Origin: Companilactobacillus pabuli
Lineage (GTDB): Bacteria > Bacillota > Bacilli > Lactobacillales > Lactobacillaceae
Direction: 5' to 3'
Length of the DNA: 64,000 nt
Assembly (NCBI RefSeq): GCF_014058425.1
Contig: NZ_CP049366.1
Span: forward strand, 2,294,001 to 2,358,000
Both the position numbers and the translations under genes were made by a program. Shown in pieces: positions 18,570 to 27,153 of the stretch. Numbering within the stretch: position 1 is the first letter of the stretch; each line of letters begins with the position of its first letter. Below the pieces are notes generated by a model that saw nothing but the letters and a program-made list of their open reading frames with translations, searched no databases and was not told the DNA's origin.

Positions 18570-19331
18570 TTAGTTGGTTATAAGTCTTACATACTGTTGA
18601 TAATAATCGATAGTTTCTTTGGAAGTGCTCTTGTTAGTAATCAGATAATCAACATCGTCCAAACTATAGAAAGTATAAAAGTCATTTCTATTAAGCTTGT
18701 ATCTATCTGCGACGATATATTTCTTCTGAGAATTGTTTAAAGCAACGCTTTGAATCCGACCTTCTTCAGTATTGGCAGTCATAATTTGTGAGTTTTGAAT
18801 ACCATTGACACCAACGAATGCCTTATCGAATTTCAATCCACTCACCGCATTACTTGCTAAAGCGCCAATCAATGTTCCTGAGCGACTTCGATAAATACCG
18901 CCAGCCAAAATCAGTTCACAGTTAAGATCTGAATTTTTAAAGCTTTCAAAGACAGGAATACTAATCGTCACGACTCTCAAAGAATTAATGTTTTTAATAT
19001 TTTGAGCAATCAATTCAAGTGTTGTTCCTGGACCGATAAAGATAGTATCGAAGTTTTCGATTTCGTTAGCTGCTGATTTAGCTATTTCTTGTTTTTCCTT
19101 AATATGAACTTCTCGTTTCTCAACGTGGGAAGCTTCTTCTAATGGGGAAACACTGATTTTTTGTGCTCCTCCGTGAATCCTGATCAACTTGCCAGATTCT
19201 GACAACTCTTCAAGATCTCTGCGAATGGTCATATCAGAACAATCCAATAATGTAGTTAAGTCATTAACAGTAACAATATCGTTCTTATCTAACTCCGATA
19301 GTATCTTTAGAAAGCGTTCTTTCTTTAACAA
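18570..19331 (-). CDS. lacR: DeoR-family repressor of the tagatose pathway
   Basis: A 253-residue DeoR-family regulator. The N-terminal helix-turn-helix reads TLLDCSDMTIRRDLEELSESG; the C-terminal sugar-phosphate sensor includes FIGPGTTLELIAQ. In the family the effector for LacR is tagatose 6-phosphate. The start is TTG at 19331, placed by AAGAGGTGA 4-7 nt upstream. It heads the lacRABCD transcript, diverges from the PTS operon, and matching operator-like sequences lie at both promoters. Confidence 0.9.
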   Translation of the reverse strand: MLKKERFLKILSELDKNDIVTVNDLTTLLDCSDMTIRRDLEELSESGKLIRIHGGAQKISVSPLEEASHVEKREVHIKEKQEIAKSAANEIENFDTIFIGPGTTLELIAQNIKNINSLRVVTISIPVFESFKNSDLNCELILAGGIYRSRSGTLIGALASNAVSGLKFDKAFVGVNGIQNSQIMTANTEEGRIQSVALNNSQKKYIVADRYKLNRNDFYTFYSLDDVDYLITNKSTSKETIDYYQQYVRLITN

Positions 19332-19346
19332 AAGATCACCTCTTTT

Positions 19347-19401
19347 TGTTTACTATTGTTCGTTACAAACATAATTTAGCATCTAGTTGTTCACTTGTCA
19401 A
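19347..19401 (-). promoter_or_regulatory. lacR promoter and operator
   Basis: Minus-strand TTGACA (19396-19401) and TAAATT (19373-19378) have 17-bp spacing. Immediately downstream, at 19347-19371, lies a 25-bp element with ends TGTTT/AAACA and the core GTTTACTATTGTTC. The core recurs in front of the PTS operon, so it is the likely LacR operator, placed to block the lacR start. Confidence 0.75.
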
Positions 19402-19431
19402 TTCCTTTTCAAAGATAAATATTTAAAATTT

Positions 19432-19571
19432 TGAAAGCATTTACCTTGCTAATTAAACAGGAATTGTGAGTGATTCATTGGTATATATAGGAAAACTTAA
19501 TAAAAGGTTTATATTTTAATATTAAGTATTGACATATTTTATGAGAGCGTTTACCATTGTTCTTGTAAACA
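19432..19571 (+). promoter_or_regulatory. PTS operon promoter with cre sites and operator
   Basis: TTGACA (19529-19534), 17 bp, then TACCAT (19552-19557). A cre-like TGAGAGCGTTTACC (19542-19555) lies across the spacer and the -10 box, and a second, TGAAAGCATTTACC, is at 19432-19445; each has two mismatches to the CcpA consensus. The segment 19549-19571 contains GTTTACCATTGTTC followed by TTGTAAACA, matching the lacR operator core. Repression by both CcpA and LacR is inferred. Confidence 0.7.
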
Positions 19572-19603
19572 AAAACAAACAAAACGGGTAGGTGATGGTG
19601 TTA

Positions 19604-20116
19604 ATGGGTGAATTAGCTACTGACCAACTATTTAGCGAAAGCGAAGTTTATATTTCAAAAGCTTCAACACAAGAGGATGTGTTTCGTGAAATAGCTGATT
19701 CTTTGTTAAAGAAGGATCTAGTAACTAAGGACTTCATTAATAATTTAATGGAACGCGAACAAAACTATCCAACTGGAATTGATATGTCAGTTGTATCTCC
19801 AAAGATACCAAACATTGCAATCCCACATACGGAAAGTGAGTTTGTTAAAGCAAGAATGATTGTTCCAATTAAATTGGAAAAAGAGATTTCCTTCCATAAC
19901 ATGATTGATCCATCGAAGGAATTCCCAGTGAAGTTTTTATTCATGATCCTAAATAATGATCCAGAAGGCCAATCAAACATTTTGGCACAGATCATGGACT
20001 TTATGGCTCGTACTTCTGAAAACGAGCTTGTACCATTCTTTAAGAGTGACGATCCAAAAGAAATTTATTCTTTCTTAGATCGTAAATTTACTAAGTATGC
20101 AAAGAGCAACGAATAG
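19604..20116 (+). CDS. PTS galactitol-family EIIA (galactose uptake)
   Basis: A 170-residue EIIA of the fructose/mannitol type used with galactitol-like permeases. The phospho-accepting His lies in IAIPHTESEFVKA. It passes phosphate from HPr to the EIIB encoded next. Start codons at 19592 (GTG), 19595 and 19604 are possible; 19604 is preferred because GGGTAGGTG lies at a normal distance. It is the first gene of an EIIA-EIIB-EIIC operon divergent from lacRABCD, so the substrate is probably galactose taken up as galactose 6-phosphate. Confidence 0.88.
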   Translation: MGELATDQLFSESEVYISKASTQEDVFREIADSLLKKDLVTKDFINNLMEREQNYPTGIDMSVVSPKIPNIAIPHTESEFVKARMIVPIKLEKEISFHNMIDPSKEFPVKFLFMILNNDPEGQSNILAQIMDFMARTSENELVPFFKSDDPKEIYSFLDRKFTKYAKSNE

Positions 20117-20133
20117 AAAAGGAGATAGTTATT

Positions 20134-20439
20134 ATGTTTAAAATTTTAGCTGCTTGTGGTGCCGGAGTTAACTCAAGTCACCAAATCAAAGATGCATTGG
20201 AAACAGAAATGAGCAACCGTGGATACGATGTTCAATGTGATGCCGTAATGGTTAAGGACATTACAGAAGATATGTTGAAGGACTATGATTTGTTCACACC
20301 AATCGCTGCTACAGATCTTGGATTTACACCAAGTTGCCCAGTTATTGATGCCGGTCCTATCCTATATAGAATGCCCGCTATGGCAAAACCTGTATATGAC
20401 CAAGTAGAACAAGCCATTAAGGACAGCGGTAAAGCATAG
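20134..20439 (+). CDS. PTS galactitol-family EIIB
   Basis: A 101-residue EIIB with the phosphocysteine at position 8 in MFKILAACGAGVNSSHQIK, a typical galactitol-type loop. It takes phosphate from EIIA and gives it to the sugar on the EIIC channel. It starts 17 bp after EIIA behind AAAGGAG. Confidence 0.92.
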   Translation: MFKILAACGAGVNSSHQIKDALETEMSNRGYDVQCDAVMVKDITEDMLKDYDLFTPIAATDLGFTPSCPVIDAGPILYRMPAMAKPVYDQVEQAIKDSGKA

Positions 20440-20469
20440 TTTTTAAGACTTATCCTAGGGGAAAGAAAT

Positions 20470-21885
20470 ATGTCAGGAATAATTGATTTCGCCAATACGA
20501 TATTCAAGCCGTTAATTGATCTTGGTGCCGCACCAATGATGTTAATCGTTTTGACAATTATCGCGTTGGTATTCAGAGTTAAGTTCTCTAAAGCCTTGGA
20601 AGGTGGTATTAAATTAGCCATCGCCCTTACGGCTATTAGTTCAGTTATTAGTTTGCTAACTACAGCATTCCAAGATGCCTTGAACGCCTTTGTTAAATCA
20701 ACAGGTATTCAACTATCAGTAACTGACTTAGGTTGGGCTCCACTTGCTACTATCACTTGGGGTTCACCTTACACATTGTTCTTCTTACTTATTTTAGTTA
20801 TCGTTAATATCGTCATGATTCTTATGAACAAGACAAATACACTTGATGTTGATATTTTCGATGTTTGGCACTTAGCCTTTGTTGGATTGCTAGCTATGTT
20901 CTTTGGTGCAAACCTATTGATCACTACAATCCTAGTTATTTTCATTGGTGTTTTGAAGATTATCAATTCAGATTTGATGAAACCTACTTTTAATGATCTA
21001 TTAAATGCTCCAGCTTCAAACCCAATGACTACAACACACATGAACTACATGATGAACCCAATTATCATGGTCTTCGATAAGATTTTTGATAAAATCTTCC
21101 CATGGCTTGATAAATATGACTTCGATGCTGCTGCATTGAACAAGAAAATTGGATTCTGGGGAAGTAAATTCGCCATTGGTATTTATTTAGGTATCTTTAT
21201 CGGTTTACTTTCACACCAAGGTGTTAAGGAAATCTTTACACTATCATTTACAGCCGCATTCTGCTTGGAGTTATTCTCACAAATCGGTTCTTGGTTTATT
21301 GCCGCTGTTGAACCATTATCACAAGGTATTACAGACTTTGCTAACAAGAGACTTCAAGGTCGTACAATGAACGTTGGTCTTGACTGGCCATTCATCGCCG
21401 GACGTGCTGAAATCTGGGCTGCCGCTAACGTTTTGGCTCCTATCATGCTTCTTGAAGCTTTAGTACTACCTGGTAACAAGATCTTGCCTTTAGGTGGTAT
21501 CATCGCCATGGGTGTTACACCAGCCTTGCTAGTTGTTACACGTGGTAAGATTATTCGCATGATCGTTATCGGTGCTATTGAACTTCCATTGTTCCTATGG
21601 GCCGGTACATTGTCAGCTCCTATGGTTACTGAAACTGCTAAGAAGATCGGTGCATTCCCTAAAGGTGTTGCATCCGGTACAATGATTTCCCACTCAACTA
21701 TGGAAGGTCCTATCGAAAAATTCTTGGCTTACTTAGTAGGTAACGCTTCAACTGGTCAAATCAAGTTTATTCTTTACGCTGCATTAGCACTTGTTGCATA
21801 CCTATTGATCTTCATCTGGTACGCAAAGCAAATGAAGAAGAGAAACAAGATTTATGCTGACGAAGCTGCTGCAAAAGCAAAATAA
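20470..21885 (+). CDS. PTS galactitol-family EIIC permease
   Basis: A 471-residue integral membrane transporter of the galactitol EIIC family. Many hydrophobic segments are visible, with the family-typical TLDVDIFDVWHLAF, QGRTMNVGLDWPFIAGRAEIW and ISHSTMEGPIEKF. The specificity for galactose is inferred from the neighbouring Lac pathway; galactitol cannot be excluded, although galactitol degradation would need a dehydrogenase that is not seen here. A strong terminator follows. Confidence 0.9.
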   Translation: MSGIIDFANTIFKPLIDLGAAPMMLIVLTIIALVFRVKFSKALEGGIKLAIALTAISSVISLLTTAFQDALNAFVKSTGIQLSVTDLGWAPLATITWGSPYTLFFLLILVIVNIVMILMNKTNTLDVDIFDVWHLAFVGLLAMFFGANLLITTILVIFIGVLKIINSDLMKPTFNDLLNAPASNPMTTTHMNYMMNPIIMVFDKIFDKIFPWLDKYDFDAAALNKKIGFWGSKFAIGIYLGIFIGLLSHQGVKEIFTLSFTAAFCLELFSQIGSWFIAAVEPLSQGITDFANKRLQGRTMNVGLDWPFIAGRAEIWAAANVLAPIMLLEALVLPGNKILPLGGIIAMGVTPALLVVTRGKIIRMIVIGAIELPLFLWAGTLSAPMVTETAKKIGAFPKGVASGTMISHSTMEGPIEKFLAYLVGNASTGQIKFILYAALALVAYLLIFIWYAKQMKKRNKIYADEAAAKAK

Positions 21886-21905
21886 TTATTCAGAAATAAT
21901 AAAAA

Positions 21906-21939
21906 AGTTCTCAGAAATTATTCTGGGAGCTTTTTTTTT
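21906..21939 (+). terminator. Terminator of the PTS operon
   Basis: AGTTCTCAGAA pairs fully (with wobbles) with TTCTGGGAGCT around ATTA, then T9. Confidence 0.85.
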
Positions 21940-22069
21940 GCGCTCTAATAGACTAATCGTCAATTTAGCTAGTTAATCAATGTATCAAAAAATTAATCAA
22001 ACTATACTCGAGTTGGAAAGATGTCAGCAATAGTAGTAAATAAAATTTCTAGCTCGAGGTTATAGTGCA

Positions 22070-22936
22070 ATGAAATTTAAGTCAGTAGAAAATATGATTT
22101 TTGTAGGAATGCTTCTAATTCTTATGTATCAATATGCCTTACTTTATTTGAGCGTTATCGATGGTTCATGGCTCAATTTTTTGATTGTTTCATTAGTGTT
22201 TGTTTTTGGTTTATTGCTGGGACGGACGACTTATATTATTTTGGGTAGTGTTTTGTCCTTTGTCAGTATGAGTGCTGGCGGTTTAATGTTGATGATTCCT
22301 TATACTAGAGTGATGTATTTTTGGTCAGCTATCTCATTATTGACAATTACGCCCTTGATGACTTACTTGATGTACTTATTGGATCATCAATTATTAAAGA
22401 GAAAAGCTCTGATACAAGAAATGGAACAAATCCAAAAAGAAAAACCAGATTTGGACGTTATTACCGATGCTTTGAATCAAAGAGCTTTGGATAGAGACGT
22501 TGCCCAAGAATTGAAATTAGTTTATTACCATGGGAAAGATTACCGTTTCACATTAACGATGGTGAAAATCGATTTTTTAGAGAATATTATTAATTTCCTA
22601 GGCAACCAAAGATTCAATCGGTTATTAAAAGCTACCGCCGAACACTTGAATAGTATGTTATTTACTGTCGATGATTTGTATTACATTGGAACAGGTCGTT
22701 TTGTCATTTTATCGCCGATGCTAGGATCTGATAATGCCCCCGTAATGAAGAAAAAAATTAAAGACCACATTGATGATATTGCACAAGAATTTGGTTTGGC
22801 ACGTGATGCGCTCGTTTTGCGGATGGGACAAGTAAGTTATTCTACGCAAGATAATGTTCAAAATCGTAGTGTTGAAGATACATTAGCACAACTGGAGCGG
22901 AGTGCAGAAACCGATATTGTTAAAGAATACATGTAA
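22070..22936 (+). CDS. Membrane protein with degenerate GGDEF domain
   Basis: A 288-residue protein with about four N-terminal membrane helices (1-115) and a cytosolic GGDEF-like domain. The domain keeps the fold signature DALNQRALDRDV and LYYIGTGRFVIL, where IGTGRF replaces the catalytic GGDEF. It therefore cannot be a normal diguanylate cyclase; it may bind c-di-GMP or GTP, or act as a structural partner. It heads an operon with a 49-residue membrane protein, a GT2 synthase and a GH8 hydrolase, the composition of cellulose-like polysaccharide systems such as Listeria Pss. A regulatory role in polysaccharide synthesis is inferred. Confidence 0.75.
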   Translation: MKFKSVENMIFVGMLLILMYQYALLYLSVIDGSWLNFLIVSLVFVFGLLLGRTTYIILGSVLSFVSMSAGGLMLMIPYTRVMYFWSAISLLTITPLMTYLMYLLDHQLLKRKALIQEMEQIQKEKPDLDVITDALNQRALDRDVAQELKLVYYHGKDYRFTLTMVKIDFLENIINFLGNQRFNRLLKATAEHLNSMLFTVDDLYYIGTGRFVILSPMLGSDNAPVMKKKIKDHIDDIAQEFGLARDALVLRMGQVSYSTQDNVQNRSVEDTLAQLERSAETDIVKEYM

Positions 22937-22950
22937 GGGGAAATCGACAA

Positions 22951-23100
22951 ATGTTAGATAAATTCGGTTGGTTATTTTCATTTAGTCTAGGTATTACGAT
23001 AATTTTTGGCATTATTGTAGTTATTTTATCAATGTGTTGGTGGAAGATTTTTAAATTAACGATTCGCCATTTTAATTTGGAGGATAAAAATCATGATTAA
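22951..23100 (+). CDS. 49-residue single-helix membrane protein in the polysaccharide operon
   Basis: An ATG at 22951 follows AAGGGG and opens a 49-codon frame with one membrane helix (about residues 8-30) and a basic tail WWKIFKLTIRH. Its last 8 bases overlap the start of the glycosyltransferase (ATGATTAA), a coupling typical of subunits made in fixed ratio. Similar tiny proteins accompany bacterial polysaccharide synthases, so it may be a synthase subunit. It is too short to assign by family. Confidence 0.7.
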   Translation: MLDKFGWLFSFSLGITIIFGIIVVILSMCWWKIFKLTIRHFNLEDKNHD

Positions 23101-24391
23101 GATATTTTATGTGATTGCCATCATTACGATCTGGTTATCGTTGATCATGATGGTCGTGACACTCTTTGGTGGTATAACTTTTATTTTCAAACATATGCAA
23201 CATACCGATGTTGATAATTTACCAGCTTTAAAACGTTATCCCAAAGTTACTTTAGTTGTACCGGCACACAATGAAGAGCTCGTGATTCAAGATACGGTCA
23301 AAGCTGTTTTGAATTTAAATTATCCAAAGGATCGTTATGAATTGTTAGTTTATGCTGATAATTGTAAGGATCAAACAGCTCAAAAGGTTCGTGAATTAAT
23401 GGCTTTAAAACAATATCAAAACTGTAATTTTCGAGTGATTGAACGTACTGGTACTGGTGGCAAAGCCGGCGTTTTAAATGATGCTCTAAAAGTTGCTACG
23501 GGTGAATATTTGGCAGTATACGATGCCGATGCAGCTCCAGAAGCAAACGCTTTGTACTTTTTGGTTGAAAAGATTTTGGAAAATCCTACTCGTTATGCAG
23601 CGGCTTTTGGCCGGAACAAGACTCGTAATTACCAACAAAATTTTTTAACCCGTTGTATTAATTTGGAAATCGTTAATACGCAGCGAATTCAACACACTGG
23701 TTTATGGCAATTATTTAAAATCGGACGAATACCTGGAACAAATTTCATTATTAATAAAAAGGTAGTTCAAGATCTCGGTGGTTGGAATGATGGCGCTTTG
23801 ACAGAAGATACCGCGATTTCGTTTAGTCTGATGCGTGAAGGAAAATTAATTGCTCTAGCTCATCGGGCAGAAGCGTTTCAACAAGAACCAGAGACTTTAT
23901 TTGCCTATTATAATCAACGTAAGCGTTGGGCTCGAGGTAATTATGAGGTGATTATGGACAATATAGGTCATCTTTTTGACCATACACCATGGCGTATTAA
24001 ACTAGAAGTTTTCTATTATATCTGTACGTTCTTTTGGTTCAATCTGGCGATAATTGTCTCCAATTTTATTTTTCTATCTAATCTCATTATTGCTGGAATC
24101 CAGCGATTTTTCCCAGAGGTCCATCAAATAGTTGCTATAGGGACTCCGATGTCTATTTTGTTCATGGTTAATTGGCTATTGATGTTCTTTTTGTACTTAT
24201 TACAAATGAATATTGCTTTAGCTAGCGATTATGGGCAGGAAACGGTTAAGAATTTCATGTATACGTTAGTATCTTATTTCACCTATGCACAATTATTCAT
24301 CGTAGTTTCACTTGTAGCTGTTTGGGACATTATTCGCGATAAAGTTACTGGAAAAAATAATACTAAATGGTATAAAACTCAGCGTTTTTAA
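23093..24391 (+). CDS. Processive GT2 glycosyltransferase (polysaccharide synthase)
   Basis: A 432-residue membrane GT2 enzyme of the cellulose/hyaluronan/PNAG synthase type. One N-terminal and three or four C-terminal helices flank the catalytic domain. The processive D,D,D,QxxRW signature is complete: ADNCKD, VYDADAAP, LTEDTA and QRKRWARGN. No PilZ domain is present, so any c-di-GMP control would have to come from another protein. It overlaps the small upstream gene by 8 bp and lies just before the GH8 gene. The polymer is probably a beta-linked exopolysaccharide; its sugar cannot be read here. Confidence 0.9.
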   Translation: MIKIFYVIAIITIWLSLIMMVVTLFGGITFIFKHMQHTDVDNLPALKRYPKVTLVVPAHNEELVIQDTVKAVLNLNYPKDRYELLVYADNCKDQTAQKVRELMALKQYQNCNFRVIERTGTGGKAGVLNDALKVATGEYLAVYDADAAPEANALYFLVEKILENPTRYAAAFGRNKTRNYQQNFLTRCINLEIVNTQRIQHTGLWQLFKIGRIPGTNFIINKKVVQDLGGWNDGALTEDTAISFSLMREGKLIALAHRAEAFQQEPETLFAYYNQRKRWARGNYEVIMDNIGHLFDHTPWRIKLEVFYYICTFFWFNLAIIVSNFIFLSNLIIAGIQRFFPEVHQIVAIGTPMSILFMVNWLLMFFLYLLQMNIALASDYGQETVKNFMYTLVSYFTYAQLFIVVSLVAVWDIIRDKVTGKNNTKWYKTQRF

Positions 24392-24403
24392 GGAGTGATT
24401 TTT

Positions 24404-25564
24404 GTGTTCAGACGGCATAAATATCAATGGTTGATCGGTGGGTTAATAATTCTAGTTACTTTTGCTATTGGCATTGCAATTTATAATACCCAATCCCAAG
24501 AACGGCAGATTGGAATTAGTTCCCAAAAGATTCAATCGCAATATCGAATTTGGAAAAAATATTATTTAAAGGGGAATGAAATTCAAAAATTCGTCAAAAC
24601 CAACAATGGTAGTAAAAATCGTACCCTTTCTGAGGCTCAAGGATATGGAATGGTAATTACAGTGATGGCTGCGCAACAAGGATTTGGCAGTCAAAAAACT
24701 TTTGATCAGTTAACTAATTACTATTTAAATCATCGAATCAGTTCTCAAAATTCTTTGATGGCTTGGCGACAAAATCAACAAGGTGAAAGGATGACAAGTA
24801 CTAGAGCTGAAAAAACGAGTGCGACGGATGGTGATTTGGACATAGCTTATTCTTTGATATTGGCTGATAAAAAATGGGGTAGTAATGGAAAGCTTAATTA
24901 CCATGAATTAGCGTTACAATTGCTAAACGACATTTATAAACGTGAAATCAATCCTAAAACGGCTTTACCTAAAGTCGGAAACTGGGCTCACGGAAAGAAT
25001 GAAAACGTTGTGAGAACTTCCGATTTGATCTCAGCTTACTTTCGTGATTTTGCCAGTTATACCAAAGATGGTAGATGGACAAAAACTATGCAAAATAGTC
25101 AAAGGACTTTGCAAGAATTAAGCGGTCAGCATCGGACTGGTTTGATGGCTGATTTTGTAGTAGTCAGTGGTAATAATTTAAATATTAAAGCCGTTAAAGC
25201 CAATCAAATTGCTTCTAAGTATGATGCTCAGTATGGTTTCAATGCTTGTCGAATTCCATGGCGGGTAGCATACGATTATCAACTGAATCATAGTCAGATT
25301 AGTAAAAGCGTGGTAACTAAAATTGATAGATTCTTTGCGAGAAAAAAGAATATCACTGCTATCTATACTTTGGATGGAAAGCCGATGGAAACATATGAAA
25401 ATGAAGCCTTCTGTGCACCGGTGGCTTATTCCGCTGAAGTATTAGGTAATCAAACTTTGAAAAATCGGTATAAAAAAATTCTTACTGCACCAATTCGTAG
25501 TAAGGATTATTATCCAGCCACGATTCAAATGTTGACGTTGCTGGCTAGTGGCGAATTGAAATAA
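24404..25564 (+). CDS. Membrane-anchored GH8 family glycoside hydrolase
   Basis: A protein of about 386 residues with one N-terminal membrane helix and an extracellular GH8 domain. GH8 hallmarks are SEAQGYGMVITVM (general-acid Glu), SATDGDLDIAYSL (catalytic-site Asp) and NACRIPWR. The family contains endo-beta-1,4-glucanases and BcsZ/PssZ hydrolases that go with polysaccharide synthases and trim or release the polymer. The GTG at 24404 is chosen because AAGGAG is 8 nt upstream; the earlier GTG at 24395 lies within that site. Last gene of the operon. Confidence 0.88.
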   Translation: MFRRHKYQWLIGGLIILVTFAIGIAIYNTQSQERQIGISSQKIQSQYRIWKKYYLKGNEIQKFVKTNNGSKNRTLSEAQGYGMVITVMAAQQGFGSQKTFDQLTNYYLNHRISSQNSLMAWRQNQQGERMTSTRAEKTSATDGDLDIAYSLILADKKWGSNGKLNYHELALQLLNDIYKREINPKTALPKVGNWAHGKNENVVRTSDLISAYFRDFASYTKDGRWTKTMQNSQRTLQELSGQHRTGLMADFVVVSGNNLNIKAVKANQIASKYDAQYGFNACRIPWRVAYDYQLNHSQISKSVVTKIDRFFARKKNITAIYTLDGKPMETYENEAFCAPVAYSAEVLGNQTLKNRYKKILTAPIRSKDYYPATIQMLTLLASGELK

Positions 25565-25612
25565 TCTTGATAGAATTAGATTTAGTCATAGTTCTATCAG
25601 GATTATTTTTTT
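25563..25612 (+). terminator. Terminator of the polysaccharide operon
   Basis: AATCTTGATAGAA pairs over 13 bp with TTCTATCAGGATT and is followed by T7. It begins in the stop codon of the GH8 gene. Confidence 0.85.
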
Positions 25613-25751
25613 ATCGTTTTTATAAATACGAGCACAGTTTAGCCATACTTAAAAAATATATTTTGTTATAGTAAACTTTAATGAAAAAAATAACATCAGA
25701 TAATCGTTATCTAGGAAAGCTATTGTATAATAAATTTGAGGAGATGAGCTT

Positions 25752-27125
25752 ATGCATCGAACACCGTACACTTATCAAGATACTGATGCTTTCAAGAGTA
25801 CTGAACAATTGATCATCAGAGGCCGCTTTTTTGCGACGACTGTATCGGATAAGTTCAATCAATTTGAACCAAAGAAACGCAATATTCATAAGATTTTAAA
25901 CATCAAGAACAAACTATTAGTGCCAGAACTTTTGGCGGTCAAACGGGAAAGAATGTCTAAGTCATTGTTTGCCTTCTTTCGGGGAACGGTTGACGTCATG
26001 CATTATGATTTGTCGAGAAATGAAAACAGCGGTATCAAAGTTTTGGTTGGTGGTGACGCTCATCTAGGCAATTTCGGTTTTTATGGATCTTCTGAGGGAC
26101 AGTTACTGTTCGATATGAATGATTTTGATGAAGCCCATTTGGGTCATTGGGAATATGACTTAAAACGCTTATTGGTCAGTGCTTTGATAGTTGCCAGATC
26201 ACATGGCTTTCCAGAAACTGACGTTCAAGAATTCCTATTAACAGTGGTAGATACTTATTTTGATACTTTGCGTCACATGACGAAAATTTCAGAAATGAAA
26301 CGGTTTATTTTGCCTAACACTTTGCAAAATATTACTGAAATCTTTGGCAAATTGAAGGATAACGAAGAATATTTTCAAGAATCTTTCAATAAAATGATTG
26401 CCAAAAGTATCAAGAAAGCCCAAAAGAGCAATTCAAAATTAGTTATCGAAAAGTATACTGAAGTTGATGCAACTGGAGCCAGACGTTTTGTGGAAAATAA
26501 ACCAGTTACGCAACATATCAGTGAAAAAGATTATAAGAGCGTAGTTGATGGATATAAAAACTATAAAAAAGGTCAAAGAAGCGACGTTCGACTATTTTTG
26601 GAAGATTTCGACATTGTTGATATCGTACGCCATAGCGTGGGTGTTGGTAGCGTTGGAACATTATGCTATTTAATTTTGTTACAAGATTTGGATAGTAACT
26701 ATTTGGTATTGCAGGCTAAACAAGCATTGCCAATTTACAATGATGATAAATTGTATTCTGATGATGAAGTCAGTCAGGGTCAAAATATCGTTAATAGTCA
26801 ATTGATTCTTCAAAGTGCATCTGATCCATTTTTGGGTGCCTTTGATACGAAGAAATACAGCTTTTATATGCGCCAATTCAAGGATATGAAATCATCAATT
26901 AATTTGGATAAGTTGGACTTTGAATCGTTTGAGGATTACGTGAAAGTTTGTGTCATTTTATTAGCCAGAGCCCATTCTCATTCGCCAAACTATCCGTTGA
27001 TCATTGGATTTGGAGCCGAATATGCTGATATTGCTAACTCGTTGATGACTTTTACCAATAGCTATATCAAGCAAGTCGAATACGACTATGAATCATTTAA
27101 AAAAGAGCAGAGGGATGAAAGTTAA
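25752..27125 (+). CDS. DUF2252 protein (kinase-like fold)
   Basis: A 457-residue cytosolic protein of the DUF2252 family. Characteristic segments are RMSKSLFAFFRGT, GGDAHLGNFGFYGS and LLFDMNDFDEAHLGHWEYDLKR, which resemble the catalytic and metal-binding loops of aminoglycoside-phosphotransferase-type kinases. The substrate of the family is not known to me. A TATAAT-like box lies about 30 bp upstream. It is followed 28 bp later by polyphosphate kinase in the same direction, which suggests a link to phosphate or polyphosphate metabolism. Confidence 0.85.
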   Translation: MHRTPYTYQDTDAFKSTEQLIIRGRFFATTVSDKFNQFEPKKRNIHKILNIKNKLLVPELLAVKRERMSKSLFAFFRGTVDVMHYDLSRNENSGIKVLVGGDAHLGNFGFYGSSEGQLLFDMNDFDEAHLGHWEYDLKRLLVSALIVARSHGFPETDVQEFLLTVVDTYFDTLRHMTKISEMKRFILPNTLQNITEIFGKLKDNEEYFQESFNKMIAKSIKKAQKSNSKLVIEKYTEVDATGARRFVENKPVTQHISEKDYKSVVDGYKNYKKGQRSDVRLFLEDFDIVDIVRHSVGVGSVGTLCYLILLQDLDSNYLVLQAKQALPIYNDDKLYSDDEVSQGQNIVNSQLILQSASDPFLGAFDTKKYSFYMRQFKDMKSSINLDKLDFESFEDYVKVCVILLARAHSHSPNYPLIIGFGAEYADIANSLMTFTNSYIKQVEYDYESFKKEQRDES

Positions 27126-27153
27126 ATATTAGGAATGAAGGGTTATTAAGTAT

